Below are positions 10,600 through 21,740 of a stretch of DNA of 64,000 bases, piece by piece. This stretch comes from Symsagittifera roscoffensis. Lineage: Eukaryota; Xenacoelomorpha; Acoela; Convolutidae. The notes under the pieces were generated by a model, which was not told where the DNA came from, searched no databases, and saw nothing but the letters and a program-made list of their open reading frames with translations. The translations under genes and the position numbers were made by a program. Every line of letters begins with the position of its first letter. The stretch's first letter is position 1. The stretch spans positions 27,756,189 through 27,820,188 of the forward strand of contig NC_087064.1 in the NCBI RefSeq assembly GCF_963678635.1, written 5' to 3'.

Positions 10600-11085
10600 G
10601 CTACGGGTGGACAACGGAGGTCTCGAGTTGGGGGTACATGTGGATCTTGAGTAAGGGTACATGGGGACCTCGGGGCAGGTACATGGAGTTTAACGTGATT
10701 GGCTTGACAATTATAATTTTAAAAACGATGGTGCTAAAAGATTAGATGAATCTGCATGCTCTTAAAAACTTCCAATTGAATTATTTTAGTAAAACGGACA
10801 GTGGGATAAGGTTTTAACTACAATAATGGGGGGGGGGTTTAGGTTAAGAATATGACACCTTAGTCTAAAAAGTGGATTTTACTTTCAGATTGATTTGATC
10901 AAAACGAAAAAGTTGACGACTAGAACACACTTATTGAGACGCGAATAGAAGGTCTTGAACAAAGTTCACGATCAGAAACATTCAGAAGAGATTTCTCAAG
11001 TACTCGAGTTGGTTCGGTAATTCACGAGTTGGTTCGGTAATTCATGAGTCGGTTGGTGCGCGCGATAAACTAGAAGTTGTAAAAA
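10600..11085 (+). other. Spacer between macro ORF and coiled-coil ORF
   Basis: Non-coding. It repeats 8066-8200 at its start, has a G-run at about 10826-10835, an acceptor-like ttttactttcag ending at 10888, and a 20-bp direct repeat (cgagttggttcggtaattca) at about 11003-11043. The acceptor-like site could serve a separately spliced mRNA for the downstream ORFs. This is a guess. Confidence 0.5.
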
Positions 11086-12147
11086 ATGGCAGATCGGTTT
11101 TGGAAGTCCATGCTTGCGGCACTAAAGAGGCCGACGCTCGATGAGTTATACAGGCGTTTGAGGGACCTGGACTACACCCAAGTGGACGAGAGGATGGCAG
11201 TGATGTTGAATGCCATCCTGCAGTTAGAGGAGCAAGGTGAGTGCCGGGAGTCCGCGACCGAAGCTGTCTTGATAGTCGGCTACACCACGGGAGGTATATC
11301 CAATCAGGAACAGACGAGATGGCTGTCCTGGAATCTGGATGGAGGTATGAGAGGATTCGACTTGGCGAGGAATCCTGGCTTAGGCAATACCACTGAGTAC
11401 GGCGCGGGAGAATTCCCATTGCCAGTCAGACCGTCAGCCAGATCGGCTAGCCAGTCCGCGAGCAGGCCACCTTCTATGGCGCGATCCCAGCAAACGGAAG
11501 AGACGTATCCCGACCTCAGTAACTTGAAAAGGGAACTCGAAAGGGCGCAGAGAGAAAAGAAGAAAGCGAAACTTGACCGAGATAGCGCGAAACTCGAGAG
11601 AAATCAAGCGAACCTGGAAAGGGATCAGGCGATCCTTGAGAGGGATCAGGCGCGTCGTGACTTTGAGATGCTGAGAGCAGAACACCAGCAGGAGCAGAGG
11701 GTGCGAGAGAACGCGGCGAATTGCGAGCAGTTGAAGTCGGGGCTGGAAAGAATCCAGAGGCGACAACGAGAGATCGACCAACAAAAGCAGAAGGAAAACA
11801 GGACGTCAGAACGAGCTGTTGCGAGCTCAAGGCCGGAGTCGCGTATGGAGGTGGATGAGGCTCCCAGGTCGAAGGGGAGATTCAACTTGGATCGTGCGGC
11901 TCAAGAATACATGAACGAGGGGCTGGAGATATGGATACCAACCGAACCAGCATCCTCCCTGCGCGGTTCAGAGACAACGCAACCAATACGCCCGTTGATG
12001 GACGTGGCACTGCCGGGATACACCCCGAGCTCAACAGCGAGCAGCAGTCAGGTGAGCGGGAGCTCGTCGCGTCTCAAGGAATTACACGAGAGGTTACAGC
12101 TGAGGAGTCGCGAAAGTCCAGGTCGAGCGGAGGTACCCCCGACTTGA
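11086..12147 (+). CDS. Coiled-coil protein of the accessory module
   Basis: An intact 353-codon ORF starting at ATG 11086. Residues 1-100 form a compact N-terminal region of unknown family. Residues 105-140 are Ser/Pro/Arg-rich. Residues 145-245 are a strong Glu/Arg/Lys/Gln-rich coiled coil with a near-exact seven-residue repeat (LERDQA). The C-terminal third is disordered, Ser-rich and acidic. It lies between the macro and SGNH domains. B and C have deletions here, so no second copy exists in this window for comparison. I do not recognise the protein; the coiled coil suggests self-assembly. Frame 2 continues past the TGA towards the SGNH region only after a shift. Confidence 0.7.
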   Translation: MADRFWKSMLAALKRPTLDELYRRLRDLDYTQVDERMAVMLNAILQLEEQGECRESATEAVLIVGYTTGGISNQEQTRWLSWNLDGGMRGFDLARNPGLGNTTEYGAGEFPLPVRPSARSASQSASRPPSMARSQQTEETYPDLSNLKRELERAQREKKKAKLDRDSAKLERNQANLERDQAILERDQARRDFEMLRAEHQQEQRVRENAANCEQLKSGLERIQRRQREIDQQKQKENRTSERAVASSRPESRMEVDEAPRSKGRFNLDRAAQEYMNEGLEIWIPTEPASSLRGSETTQPIRPLMDVALPGYTPSSTASSSQVSGSSSRLKELHERLQLRSRESPGRAEVPPT

Positions 12148-12302
12148 AGAGAGCAACCGGTCAAGAGCGTGGTGATCGCAAGCTATAAGAAAAACACGGA
12201 GGGCAGATACCACAGGCACAACCGCAGCGGGCGAGAAGGGATTGCTTCCATGATGCGTCCTGGGCTGAATATTACACAGAGCCGCGAATACCTGAAGGTG
12301 CG

Positions 12303-13285
12303 GTTCATCTGATCGTAGGGGACAGCCTGATACGGGTACTGACCCGGATCCAGTCGCACTGGCAGACTGGAGTCTTGAGTTTTTTCTGGAGCCGCAACAC
12401 CGCAGATGTTGGCATCACTCGAGATGGTAGGGATGGCGAAGATGTACACGGTGACCCTAATGACGGCGACCAATGATGTGTCCAGAGGAGAATTAAGGAA
12501 AGTCATGAGGTTACACGACAAAATGAGCTGCATCTTGGAGGAGTTAAGGATTCAGATGGATCCTGCCATACTCACCGTTTGCACCATCCCTTACAATGTG
12601 ATGGCCGACCAACATGCGATGGAGATGAACGAGAAAGTACGAGTCCTGAACGGGATAATCAAACAGATACATCAAAGGAGCGTGCTCCCCATTAGGCTGT
12701 TGGACGTAGCCGACCAGATGGAGCAGTCTTTCCCAGAGGATCCACTTCGATAGGCCTAGGGGCGTGGAGTGGTTGAATGATGTCTTCCAGAGACCTATAA
12801 ATGAGTTGGAGGCACATTTCGTTGAGACAGCCCGAGTCACATTCGGTCCACCCCCTAATCCTCCTTTCCTTGCCACAAGAACCCTGTCCAGTCGCCTGGG
12901 AGCAGGAGTCAACTCAAGAGATAGCTCGAGAAGCAGCCGAACCAGATTACTAGGTTCCACGCCGATGGAAGCTGAAGAAGCGGAGTCATCGACGCCCCAG
13001 AGCTCAGTGGTATCCTCAGTGGTAGTAGTGGAGGATAAGAGAGTAGAGAAGACAGCGGAGGCAAGTAGGACGCGGTATTTGGAGAAGGTGAAGGAAATGG
13101 ACCTAGAGGATCTGGAGTGCAGACAAGAGTTGGCAGAAGTCCTGGGGCTCAAGCATGTGTCACACGAGGACTTGAGTCGACAACAGTGCGTAGACTGGTT
13201 GAAGGCCCATGAAGCTCATTTCTCAAGAGCAAGAATGATGAAGACGGCTGATCTAACTGAGATTCCCACAAAATCAGTCATGTGA
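12303..13285 (+). pseudogene. SGNH/GDSL hydrolase-like region, family 2 copy
   Basis: VHLIVGDSLIR at 12303-12335 is SGNH block I with its serine. TATNDVS (about 12460) is block III, with the usual Gly changed to Ala. IHFDRPRG (about 12745) is block V with its His. The frame changes at least twice (around 12400 and 12755), so the gene is broken. After the domain comes a Ser-rich, acidic linker (to 13285) ending in TGA. The homologue in element C (62055-62750) has the full motif set. SGNH enzymes are esterases or acyl hydrolases; substrate unknown. Confidence 0.75.
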
Positions 13286-13309
13286 CCGATAAATTACAGA
13301 ACTCTCAAG

Positions 13310-14332
13310 TTGCTGGGGAGTGCGGGCATCATAGTGGAGCCACCTAAACACAGGGCAAGTATTGCCAGAATCAGATTGGCGACTCCTGCACAGTTGAGCG
13401 TGGTGGACAAGCTACTGGATCCAAGGGAGATTGCATTGCCAGACGCCGCCTACGAGGGTGCGAAGTTGGCAGATGACCCGAGATATGGGAAACCCTGCGG
13501 TAGTGCTCAATTAGCCAAGACACTGGCGGTGTACGACAGAGCAGATCCGGCGGCCGCGAGAGTGATCATTGTGACGGGATCGGACTTCGAAGGAACATAT
13601 CCCAAGTTATTTTGGCTGGAAACTCTAGTATACTCGCTGCCGGGTGCCGAATTGAACCAGATGATGACCTTGGTGGTGGCGATAAAATCGGAAATGCCTA
13701 GCGAACCAGAGCTGCTGCTGTTCGCGGGAATGAATGACCACCTGCATGCGGCTGGGCTTCTAGAGCAGCTGAAACGGGACGAGCCCACGCCAAAGAAGAT
13801 ATGGGAGGCCATAAAGACGCTGTTTGCCGCGATGAATGAGGTGCAGGAACTTGTCAGTTCGCGATTTGGATCCAAAACGAAGATGGTATTCACGACATCC
13901 GCCGGATACGCAAGCATGCCCCCTGCTCTGCAGTTCGTGTATGCTATTTTGATTCGTATAGTTGAAGGGAATGCATGGCGGATCCTGATGGCAGCTCCCA
14001 ACCGAGAGCTGGAACCTATGAACTTGAGATTACGGAAGTCAGAACTGGCGGCGGCGTGGGAGGATGTATCCCATGCCTTGAGGGGATTCTATGAATTAGC
14101 AGATATACTCATTGTGCTGGATGAGGTCCTCTTACTCGAAATTTCGAACTTCGCCAGGCAGCTGAAACTCAGTCCGACAATAGGGGATGACCACCCTGTA
14201 ATAAGTCATCTGACAGCCAGCTTGTGGTTCCGATACATGGACGTGACCATCACGAGTTCCACGAGTAAATCGAAGGGACCAAGCAAGGAAACGAAGAACG
14301 ATGGCGTATTGACTAACGCAAGAGAGAGGTAG
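13310..14332 (+). pseudogene. P2: second SGNH-like domain, family 2 copy
   Basis: 340 codons with no ATG at the start, in the same frame as the preceding linker after one TGA; it ends at a TAG. The central region has IIVTGSDF, then 65-70 residues later LLLFAGMNDHLHAAGLL, then SAGYASMPPALQFVYA. The GSD and GMND strings and their spacing resemble SGNH blocks I and III, but the serine position is Ser-Asp rather than Asp-Ser and no DxxH is obvious. The homologues in B and C read VASSDY and VIAGSNDHLQSRGLL. I treat it as a probable degenerate or divergent SGNH fold, not a proven hydrolase. Confidence 0.6.
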
Positions 14333-14881
14333 GTGGCCGTTTTTGACACCCAGACTCGAGAATGCTACTGACAAGACAAGGGAGAGTGCCCCAGCTCTCG
14401 TGAAGCAGATCTGAGAATTTCTCGAGGAACAGTTGGAGATAGCCGAGAGCAGGGAGATGACAGTGGCCAGGTTTGTCACGGCAGCTAACGAGGTCACCAT
14501 TGGAGGATTCTGGCGGGAGCATGCAAAAGGTGAGCTGAAGACGAGGAGAAATCACGAGATACTGGGATTCTTGAGTCCTTGTTGGGAGAAGAGTTTCATG
14601 GCTGGAGTGTTTTGTGCAAAAAAGACCATTTTCGGGGCCTTTGTGCAAGAGCTCTTGAAGATGCCCATAATCTCTTGTTAACCTTGTATTTAGTCTACCC
14701 GAGATACCTGTTTAACATGGGACCAGCGCATATATTCAGCCGGGGTGTGGAGACACTTCGGATTGATGGATATCCGGCGCTGGTGCTCCTGACTCATGGC
14801 GAATTGGTGTCTTTCCATCGGCTGATGAAATATGGAGAGCCCTTGTCGATGGGAAAAACTCACTCGAGAATAGACATGTAA
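14333..14881 (+). pseudogene. P3: helical domain, family 2 copy
   Basis: Remains of a domain homologous to 31525-32028 of element B. The shared text includes AP-AL/V-K-I...FL (about 14390-14420), GGFWREHAK and GP-A-LFN/IF...LRIDG/LRLDG. It uses two frames (14433-14681 and 14579-14881) with a frameshift in their overlap and a TGA near 14410. Predicted mainly alpha-helical, no recognised family. Confidence 0.55.
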
Positions 14882-14911
14882 TCATACAAGTGCGCGGCGG
14901 GGCTGAAGACG

Positions 14912-15967
14912 TTGCTGGTGGAATATCTACTGATGCAGAACCGACACATGACCGGTGAAGAAAAGAACCCGAAGACTAGAGAGGAATGGAGGGAGGCGAA
15001 TGGTGGTATCCCTCTACTGACAGATCTATGCCCGGCGATGAGGTCAGACCCGGTGGGAATGATCAGGGGACTAGAGGAAGTTGTGACTTGTATCTACGGC
15101 CCAGCGGTGACATACGCTTTTCCGGACCCTCTAGTGGCTGAGTACCGCCATTCAGTAGTGCACGTGAGTTTAATAAGCGTGTTGGATGGGACGGCGCTGA
15201 ACTGGTGTCAACAAGAGGTGCTCAGGGTGAGGATGAGTAACATAGTGCTCTTCGGGAAGGTGAAAGATCCCGAGTTGTTAGTATTCAGTTTCCTATTCGC
15301 GAGAGCTACGGTAGAGAAACAGCAGGTGGAATTCAACGATGGCTGGGATCCCTTGTTCATTAGATACACGGCGGCGGTCTATTTCCACACCTGTGATATC
15401 AAGAATAACTCATGGACGACTCAAGCCAAAAGGATGAGAGGCTCAATGCCTCCAAAATTCGAGGTGCGGGAAATCTTGAGAACGCTTGATCGGGCGAGCC
15501 TGCAGAGTGGATCACCGATATGGGATGATGGTAGGATGATCGTGGAAGAAGGACATATTGCGATGAAGGACGAAATGAAGTTTGCCACGAGGAAGTATTG
15601 AGCACCTTACGGATTGGAACAGGTGAAAATGAGGCAAGAGGGGAAGGAGCTGGATGCGGCAGGCTCGTTGTATGTAGCCCTGACGGAGTATAAAAAGCAA
15701 GACCCCGCGACACCCTCACCCCTGTCGGTGGGCACTCCTGGAGACAGGAGAACTGGTCCTGTCGAAAGTCGATTCCGGAAGATACTCGAGAGAAGACAAG
15801 CTGAATCGGGAGAAGAGAGCATGGACGAAACTCTCAGTGAAACGGGGGAGGAAATGGAAGTGGGGAATACGCCTGAGCCGAAACCAGCAAAGGTGGATTT
15901 CACCGCCCAGGAGCTGCTGCGGGACTTGAGCGGAGACGATTGGGCGGAAGCGCCACGCCACCACTGA
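14912..15967 (+). pseudogene. P4, family 2 copy
   Basis: Homologue of 30010-31467 in element B. The best match is the N-terminal block LLVEYLLMQNRHMTGEEK with PLLTDL..AMRSDP and VYGP/IYGPAVTYAF. The ORF runs 14912-15601, then after one in-frame TGA continues to 15967 with an acidic, Pro/Glu-rich tail. Same frame as P2 and most of P3. Compared with B it lacks about 100 residues in the middle. Unknown family; no membrane segment or signal peptide. Confidence 0.6.
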
Positions 15968-16452
15968 CCTCATCACCCCGTAAGAACCTGGAGCTACCAT
16001 TGACAAGTGAGACTTCTAACATGGGAATGATACTCTTGAGTGCTGAAGAAAAGCAGAAGAATACATTCGAGGGGAGCAAAGGTATGTTTCTGGAGACTGT
16101 AGATGAGAAGGCTTGGCAGGATTTCTTGAGTGAATTTAATCAGGAGATGAAGAGCGAGACCACGTTAGATGACTTTAAGGAAGAACTGTGGAATACGGTG
16201 GTCAAGTTTGGAGAACCAGTGTTGATGGTCACCGGATTGGATGAGAAAGTAAGAGAGGAGTTGTTGACCAAGATGGTCAAGCTGAAGGAGACGCGACGGA
16301 AGACCAAAGATGGTGAATATAAAGACGGCTCTACTCTGAAAAGAAGGACTGATGATAAAAAGAATAAAATTGAAGGGGAGGATAAGATTAAGACTAGTAA
16401 TATGACTAAGAATACTAATATCCTTACGGCTCGAGCAGGGGGGAGGCACTAG
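15940..16452 (+). pseudogene. P5: charged linker, family 2 copy
   Basis: 171 codons overlapping the end of P4 in another frame. The N-terminal half has helical segments (KAWQDFLSEFNQEMK). The C-terminal half is Lys/Arg/Asp-rich. It ends at a TAG (16450), after which the same frame runs directly into P6, so the stop probably broke one polypeptide. The equivalent in B is 29584-29958. Confidence 0.5.
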
Positions 16453-19400
16453 TTGGAAGGGTCGGACTGGGACGGAGAGATCGAATCTGTGATAGTAGTG
16501 ACGACACCCTCAAGCAAAGGTACGAAGTCTCGGAAAAGCAAGCGAGAGATGGAGGAGTTGAGCAGCCCGTCGGTGGATGCTGTTTCGGAAAAGAACTTGA
16601 GGGGGACCGCCCCCATGATCTTGGCACGTCGGAAGGCGACAGCATACAAGAGTAGCTTCGGATCAAGGAGGATAACCGAAATAGCGAAAGAAATAGAGGC
16701 CTCGACAAGTCTGGTAACGGAGGAGGACTTCAAACCTCAGAAGGCAGGTTCGAAAAAGGGTTCGACGAGTGGACAAACCTGGGAAGTGGATGTGGGCAGA
16801 GAATGGATCTCGAGCGAACATCAGGCTGTCGGCAAACAAGTGTCCAATGACCCTCATGAGAAGAACGCGACGAGAAATGCGGCTCGACCTTGGTGGGTGG
16901 CCCTAGAGACGATGAAGGACTTGGAGGACTTTCTGAAGAAGCTTGATCAAGGGGTATCCCGCAAGCGTCGCAATTGGGCTACTGAACAGAGAGCCGAAGT
17001 CAACAAACTGGAGTTGGGAAGTCAGCTAAAGCGAACTTGGCAGAGCCTGTTGCGAGAATATTTTGAGGAGGCGATGAGAACACCTTCATCAGCATTGCCT
17101 CTAATGGCCAATCCCTTCGTCAGAACCGCGGGACAACTGATGTTCGCATGGAGCTTAGTGGGAATAGAGTTGGAGGTCTTGACTTCATGTGACAAATTGA
17201 AGTTAGGCAATAAAAACCTGGAGGTCTATCAAATGCTGGTACAACACATCGCGAGGGACAACTCCGGTCTGAGTCTGGTGAGAAGAAAAGATGCCACTTG
17301 TTTCTTGAGGTGGATAATGTCTGTAATGAACAAAAGCACCGTCCAAGCGTGTCATCAGAGGGCCATGGGGAGCAAAACCATGGAGAGAAGAGTTTCCACC
17401 GTCATACTGAACGTGTACCAGAGTACGGGAATTGAGAAGGAGGATGACTCGAGACAATCCCTAGAGAATCATAGAAAACTGGATGAGATACGAAGATTCC
17501 ACAACAAGAAATTTGAAGAGGGGCATGACGTGCATCGCAACTTAGCCTTGGCTGAGGGTTACGCGAGACCAAATAAAAAGGGAGAGTATCAATACGTGTC
17601 TGCAGTGATGGGGATAGCGTACAATCCTTTCTTAGATTCAGAAGCTGCGAGCGCTTACAGGAATCATGAGGTGACGGAGCTCTTGAAGTTTTGGACGGCG
17701 AAGATAATCGTAATCAATCCAACGGAAAGGGAGAAACCGAGCCTGGGTCTGCTACTTGAGGCGACGCCAAAGGTGATAAGCGTGCCGCGCTCGAGCAAAA
17801 GGGTAGAATTGAGAATGGGAAGCGGAAATGGCATGATGACTACGAATTTGGGAACAGTTTGGAAATTGCTGAGGCCTTCCTGGTGTCCCCATCCCCATGC
17901 AAGCTTGATAGAAGAAGTCACGAAACGAGTATGGTTAACACCGACAAAAGATGAGGATCTGGGAATGTTGGACGTGGTACACAAATTTATCCTACCACAG
18001 AGTAAAGAGTCGGGTGAAACAACGAGTAAGCTGGGATCGGTAAAGAAGTTGGAGCCTGGTAGCTGTCTTGACTTGACGTGCGGAAGCAGGGCATACATGT
18101 GATGGACGATCTTGTGTCAGAATACAATCTTTTCAGGGAGAGGACCTGGTCACTTGGTTTGGTGATATAACAGAAAGAGAGAAGAGCGAGGTGCAGATAA
18201 AGGCTGAGTGTTTTACGAACACCACAGTGAATATAGCAACGGCGCTGGGGTTCTTCTCTAGAATGTGTAGTCTGCAATCACTCGAGATGCTGGAGTCTGA
18301 ACATCATTTGGTGAAGGCGTTGAGCGTGGAGTCGTGGCCAGGAGCGTTGCAAACCACCCAAAAGCATATCAGAGGGTGGAAGATTGGTCTAGAGGCGGAG
18401 ATGGGATTTCCAGTGAGCGAAGCTTATGGCCTGCCGGTAAATGCAAAGTCTTTGGTGGGATCAGTAATAGCCAACGTATGTGGGAGCCATTATCCATTGC
18501 ACATGGCAATGGTGGAGGTATCCAGCCAAAGGATACTAGTGGATAAGGCCTTCTCGGTACCCAAGTGCGTACGGCTAGCTCGAATGTCGCATCATTCACA
18601 TAAACTGTTGAGGAAGATCCTGGGAACGGTGCCGACTTGAGTGAAATCTGGAGAGAAGAATTCTTGAGCTTGGGAGACGAAAATAAGAGCGATTTTGAGA
18701 GACAGAATGCCATCGGGAAGCCGATGGGGAATGTCCCAATGCTGAAGGAAGATGATGTGGTGCACGAGAAGAAAATGGCACTGGAATCTCTGCTGGAAGC
18801 CTCGGGAGAACGTAATCTCCGAAGCATAGAAATTACACATGGGGAGTGCCCATGCCACTGCTTGGCACAGACAGTGTGGTACCCAGAGCATACAAACCTT
18901 TGCTGAGCCGATCATCAGCAGAAGGTGACCATCTTGGTAGTGAGCACGATGTTGGCATTACGGTGGATCGAAGAAAATGTAACGAAGTACAGGGAGTCGA
19001 AGGCACCTACGGCAGAATCGATACACGCTATAGACTACAACAGGAAAGTCGAGTTGTTTGAGACTGTATGCAAGATATTTGCCATACCATTGAAAGTCAG
19101 GCACGTGTGGAGTCGCATCAAGTTTTTTCCGTGGTTTCGAGCGACGTTGACATCTTGGTTGTACATGGCGACGAAGGATCACATGAAGAAATATCAGAAG
19201 GAATATCGACAGTTCCTGGCGGAGATAGGCCCGGAAGCCTTCAAGAGACCTCTGCTGACCCATCGAAATGCGATCACCACAGGTTGGAAGAGAGTTGGTA
19301 GGGTGTCTAGAGACAATACCAAAGCAAGAGAGTCGATACTGGAGGAAGACTTGGCGAAGAACGTGAGCTTGAGCCTGCACAATTCCTTTTGCTTGAACAG

Positions 19401-19596
19401 GGAATTGAAAACGAAAGGTTTACCGAATCAGGCAGTGAGGTTGCAAAAGCAGAGGGAGTGGATGCAATCTTACGAACAATTGAGAGCATGGGAAGAAATT
19501 GTGATCAGTTCTGATGATGAGGAGGCGCTACTAAGACAGATCACGGTGTCAAATTCATCAGGTCCTAGCACTTCGAAGGCTAGGAATACGAAGTGA
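16453..19596 (+). pseudogene. P6: large conserved 3' protein, family 2 copy
   Basis: Homologue of the intact 1,028-codon ORF of B. Pieces lie at 16453-18102, 18191-18640, 18637-18906 and 18925-19596, separated by small indels and stops. Conserved blocks are L-PSWCPHP (about 17880), SVPKCVRLARMS (about 18560), CPCHCLAQTVWYP (about 18848), PWFRATLTSWLY (about 19130), LTHRN..TT (about 19255) and NVSLSLHNSFC (about 19365). This spread of identical blocks across two diverged families argues that P6 was under selection. Family and function unknown. Confidence 0.7.
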
Positions 19597-20029
19597 GCAG
19601 GGAGATCAATGTGGGTTTCTCGAGTCTTGAGAGGGAAAGGAAGGGGCTCGAGTGTGAATTCGGATAAAATCCGAGGTCACAGAAAAGAAATTTTAACGAA
19701 ACAAAGTATTGTTATTAATATGCTATAGTTATTTTATGAATCAAAATGCTGCATGACAATATCCTGACTGAATAGGACAAAAGAAATTTTAAACATAAGC
19801 TTCAAAAGCGGATATTTAAGGTGCATGTATATGAAAATTCTGATTGCTGTTCAGCGATAGTGTGACAATTTTATATGGTTGTGAATTTTGGGGTGTAGAT
19901 AAACTTAAGTCTGCTGCAAACTTCTGTAAATGACCACTGGCACTGTATCTTGAGCAACACTCGGTATTCTGGGACTCACTGTTAGGCGGTAACACGCGAT
20001 GAGGACATCGATCTCGAGTCCGGGGCGTA
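19597..20029 (+). other. 3' UTR of element A and polypurine-like tract
   Basis: AT-rich, non-coding. Its last bases (gtccggggcgta, 20018-20029) directly precede the 3' LTR. The corresponding position of element B reads gtccggggagta on its sense strand, so GTCCGGGG(A/C)GTA is shared between families and is the best candidate for the plus-strand primer site, although it is short on purines. Confidence 0.6.
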
Positions 20030-20927
20030 TGTGCCAGTCGGTCATATTTGGAAGTTTGACCTTGAGGAACACGAAACACGCAATTTTGAGAGGAAATTTA
20101 ATTCTTGAAAATTTTGAATGGAGCCTGTCATGCTCAACTTTCTCGCGACAACTGAAAATATCAGAAAAATAAGATCAGAACATCCGATCTAGAATCGCGG
20201 GAAAATACCTAAAAAATCAGCGGGAAAGTGCTATTCGTAGTTTCCAGACACGAAATAAAACGCGAGTAGAGCCGTCTTATCCTGAAATAGGAAAAGAAAC
20301 GATTGCGAAAGAAGATCACGATTATTCGAGCTGAACTAGAGTGAACCCTCAGTGGAAAGGTGGACAGCTGGCGTGTCCCAATGGTTCAGACCAAAACTTC
20401 ATTACTAGAGTCAAAACTTGTTTTCTTTATTAAAACTAATTAGTATTAAACTTCTCAAGTTATCATACTTAATTCTCGAGTTGCTCATTAATTTAGTTAC
20501 CTCTAATTCCCGAGTGTGCCTGCCGACATGTGAGTTCTCAATTTAATTTTCTCGAGTGTGTTTTATGATTGTTATGTTGAGATAAGGCGAGTTTTAGGTT
20601 GATCCATCTGAAATGGATCAAAGTTTCACTGTCTAATAAAAAGTAACTGTGCGGACTGTTCCGACCCTGTTTTTAACGGCGTTCGTGTATTTTGTGTATT
20701 TTGAGACCTAAGTATGGGGAAGTTTTTTTTTCTAGTGTGGAGGGGTATTTTGGTAGTGGCCTTTAAGCTGTAACGTGTTTTTAGTCTCATGTCGCAAGCG
20801 AACCGAATTGGCTCCGACCGTTTTGAGGTGGAAAAACACGAGAGATAGTCCTATAACCAAACACGAGAATGGTTATAGGGCTATTCTTCTTAAGCCTCAT
20901 ATGTGACCGAAGTAGGCGACTGTTACA
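20030..20927 (+). repeat. 3' LTR of element A (family 2)
   Basis: 898 bp, TGTGCC...GACTGTTACA, matching 2637-3530 with scattered differences. AATAAA at 20635-20640. It is followed directly by the second fragment of the D LTR. Confidence 0.9.
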
Positions 20928-21056
20928 TCCATTTAAGATAGATCAACCGAAAACTCTCCCTAACTCAACATAACAAAATAAAACACACTCAAGAAATTTA
21001 AATTGGGTACACACAAACCAGCACGATCTCTAGAAATGAGTAACTAAATTATTAAG
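20928..21056 (-). repeat. LTR of element D, fragment 2 of 3
   Basis: 129 bp lying between element A and the PLE, continuing the family-2 LTR from 2636 in minus sense. It begins with the duplicated TCC and ends with aaattattaag (21046-21056). That 11-mer is repeated at 50165-50175, where the LTR resumes. Confidence 0.82.
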
Positions 21057-21080
21057 ATTGTAAATTCGAACAAACGTATT

Positions 21081-21713
21081 CGCACATTTTGTGCATCTTC
21101 AGGTTTTAAAAATTCTAAACTATCTGAATAAAATGATCAAAGATCATAAAAAGTGTCACACACATCATTACTTCAAAATTTTAAAAATTCAACCAATCAA
21201 AACTTTACAAATATCACTGAAATTATGTAACAACTATTATGCAACAACTTTAAACATTTTGTCACAAATTTCTGAGAGTTTTCATCATTTTTATTTTCAC
21301 ATTTTCGTTTTGTGGCTAATTTTTATGCTAACATGTAAGTTGTTTCAAAATTTTGTTGTTTTAGCCAGATTTTTTTCGATTCTGGAACTAAAAGAAGCTA
21401 ATGAAAGGCTATAGTTCCAGAATCAAAAAAATTCTGGCTAAAACAACAAAATTTTGAAACAACTTACATGTTAGCATAAAAATTAGCCACAAAACGAAAA
21501 TGTGAAAATAAAAATGATGAAAACTCTCAAAAACTTGTGACAAAATGTTTAAAGTTGTTATAAAATAGTTGTTACATAATTTCAGCGATATTTGTAAAGT
21601 TTTGATTGGTTGAGTTTTTAAAATTTTGAAGTAATGATGCGTGTGACACTTTTTATGATCTTTGATCATTTTGTACAGATAGTTTAAAATTTTTAAAACC
21701 TGAAGATGCACAA
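21081..21713. repeat. Long inverted repeat at the PLE left end
   Basis: Arms of about 300 bp (21081-21383 and 21410-21712) are near-perfect reverse complements around a centre near 21397. Each arm is the PLE 3' region seen again downstream of the endonuclease (48772-49100). The open frames on both strands here mirror each other and are not genes. Confidence 0.9.
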
Positions 21714-21740
21714 AATGTGCGAAAACAAAAGTTTGATTTT
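21700..21740 (+). ncRNA. Hammerhead-ribozyme-like motif in the PLE terminal repeat
   Basis: CTGAAGA (fits CUGANGA), then a 5-bp hairpin GCACA-AAA-TGTGC, then GAAA, then AAC-loop-GTT, in the order of a minimal hammerhead. Copies lie at about 49050 and 50097 and, degenerate, at about 50747 and 50943, with an inverted one near 21090. The short AAC/GTT stem is kept while its loop changes (AAAA here, GTTT elsewhere). PLE terminal repeats are known to carry hammerheads. Against it: an unpaired T before stem II and a weak stem I. Confidence 0.4.

Larger units (their letters stand above)
5714..10733 (+). repeat. Tandem duplication of a gag-macro block, about 2.5 kb per copy
   Basis: Copy 1 (5714-8199) and copy 2 (8200-10733) are nearly identical. 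Copy 2 keeps 48 bp in the second half of gag that copy 1 has lost (around 9825-9890). Both copies share the same gag frameshift and the same absence of pol, so those changes came before the duplication. The repeat starts at the cttttcag acceptor-like site and ends after the post-macro spacer. Confidence 0.92.
2637..20927 (+). mobile_element. Element A: 18.3-kb family-2 Ty3/gypsy-derived element with two LTRs and no pol
   Basis: LTRs at 2637-3530 and 20030-20927 frame a 16.5-kb interior with plus-strand coding remains in the order gag, macro, gag, macro, coiled coil, SGNH, P2, P3, P4, P5, P6. Protease, RT, RNase H and integrase are absent, so it is non-autonomous at best. It is inserted in the LTR of element D. 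The trinucleotide TCC is repeated on both sides (2634-2636 and 20928-20930), and removing A plus one TCC rejoins the D LTR. Every ORF carries frameshifts or stops except the 353-residue coiled-coil protein and the two macro ORFs. Confidence 0.88.

Noticed and set aside
14850-15000. A conserved recoded stop between P3 and P4 in both families.
   Set aside because: Aligned on RYPD/KYGE and LLQYLL/LLVEYLL, the two stops are about 13 codons apart, so they arose independently.
21091-21711. Two mirror-image proteins of 100-107 residues.
   Set aside because: They are the two arms of an inverted non-coding repeat; low-complexity AT-rich translation.
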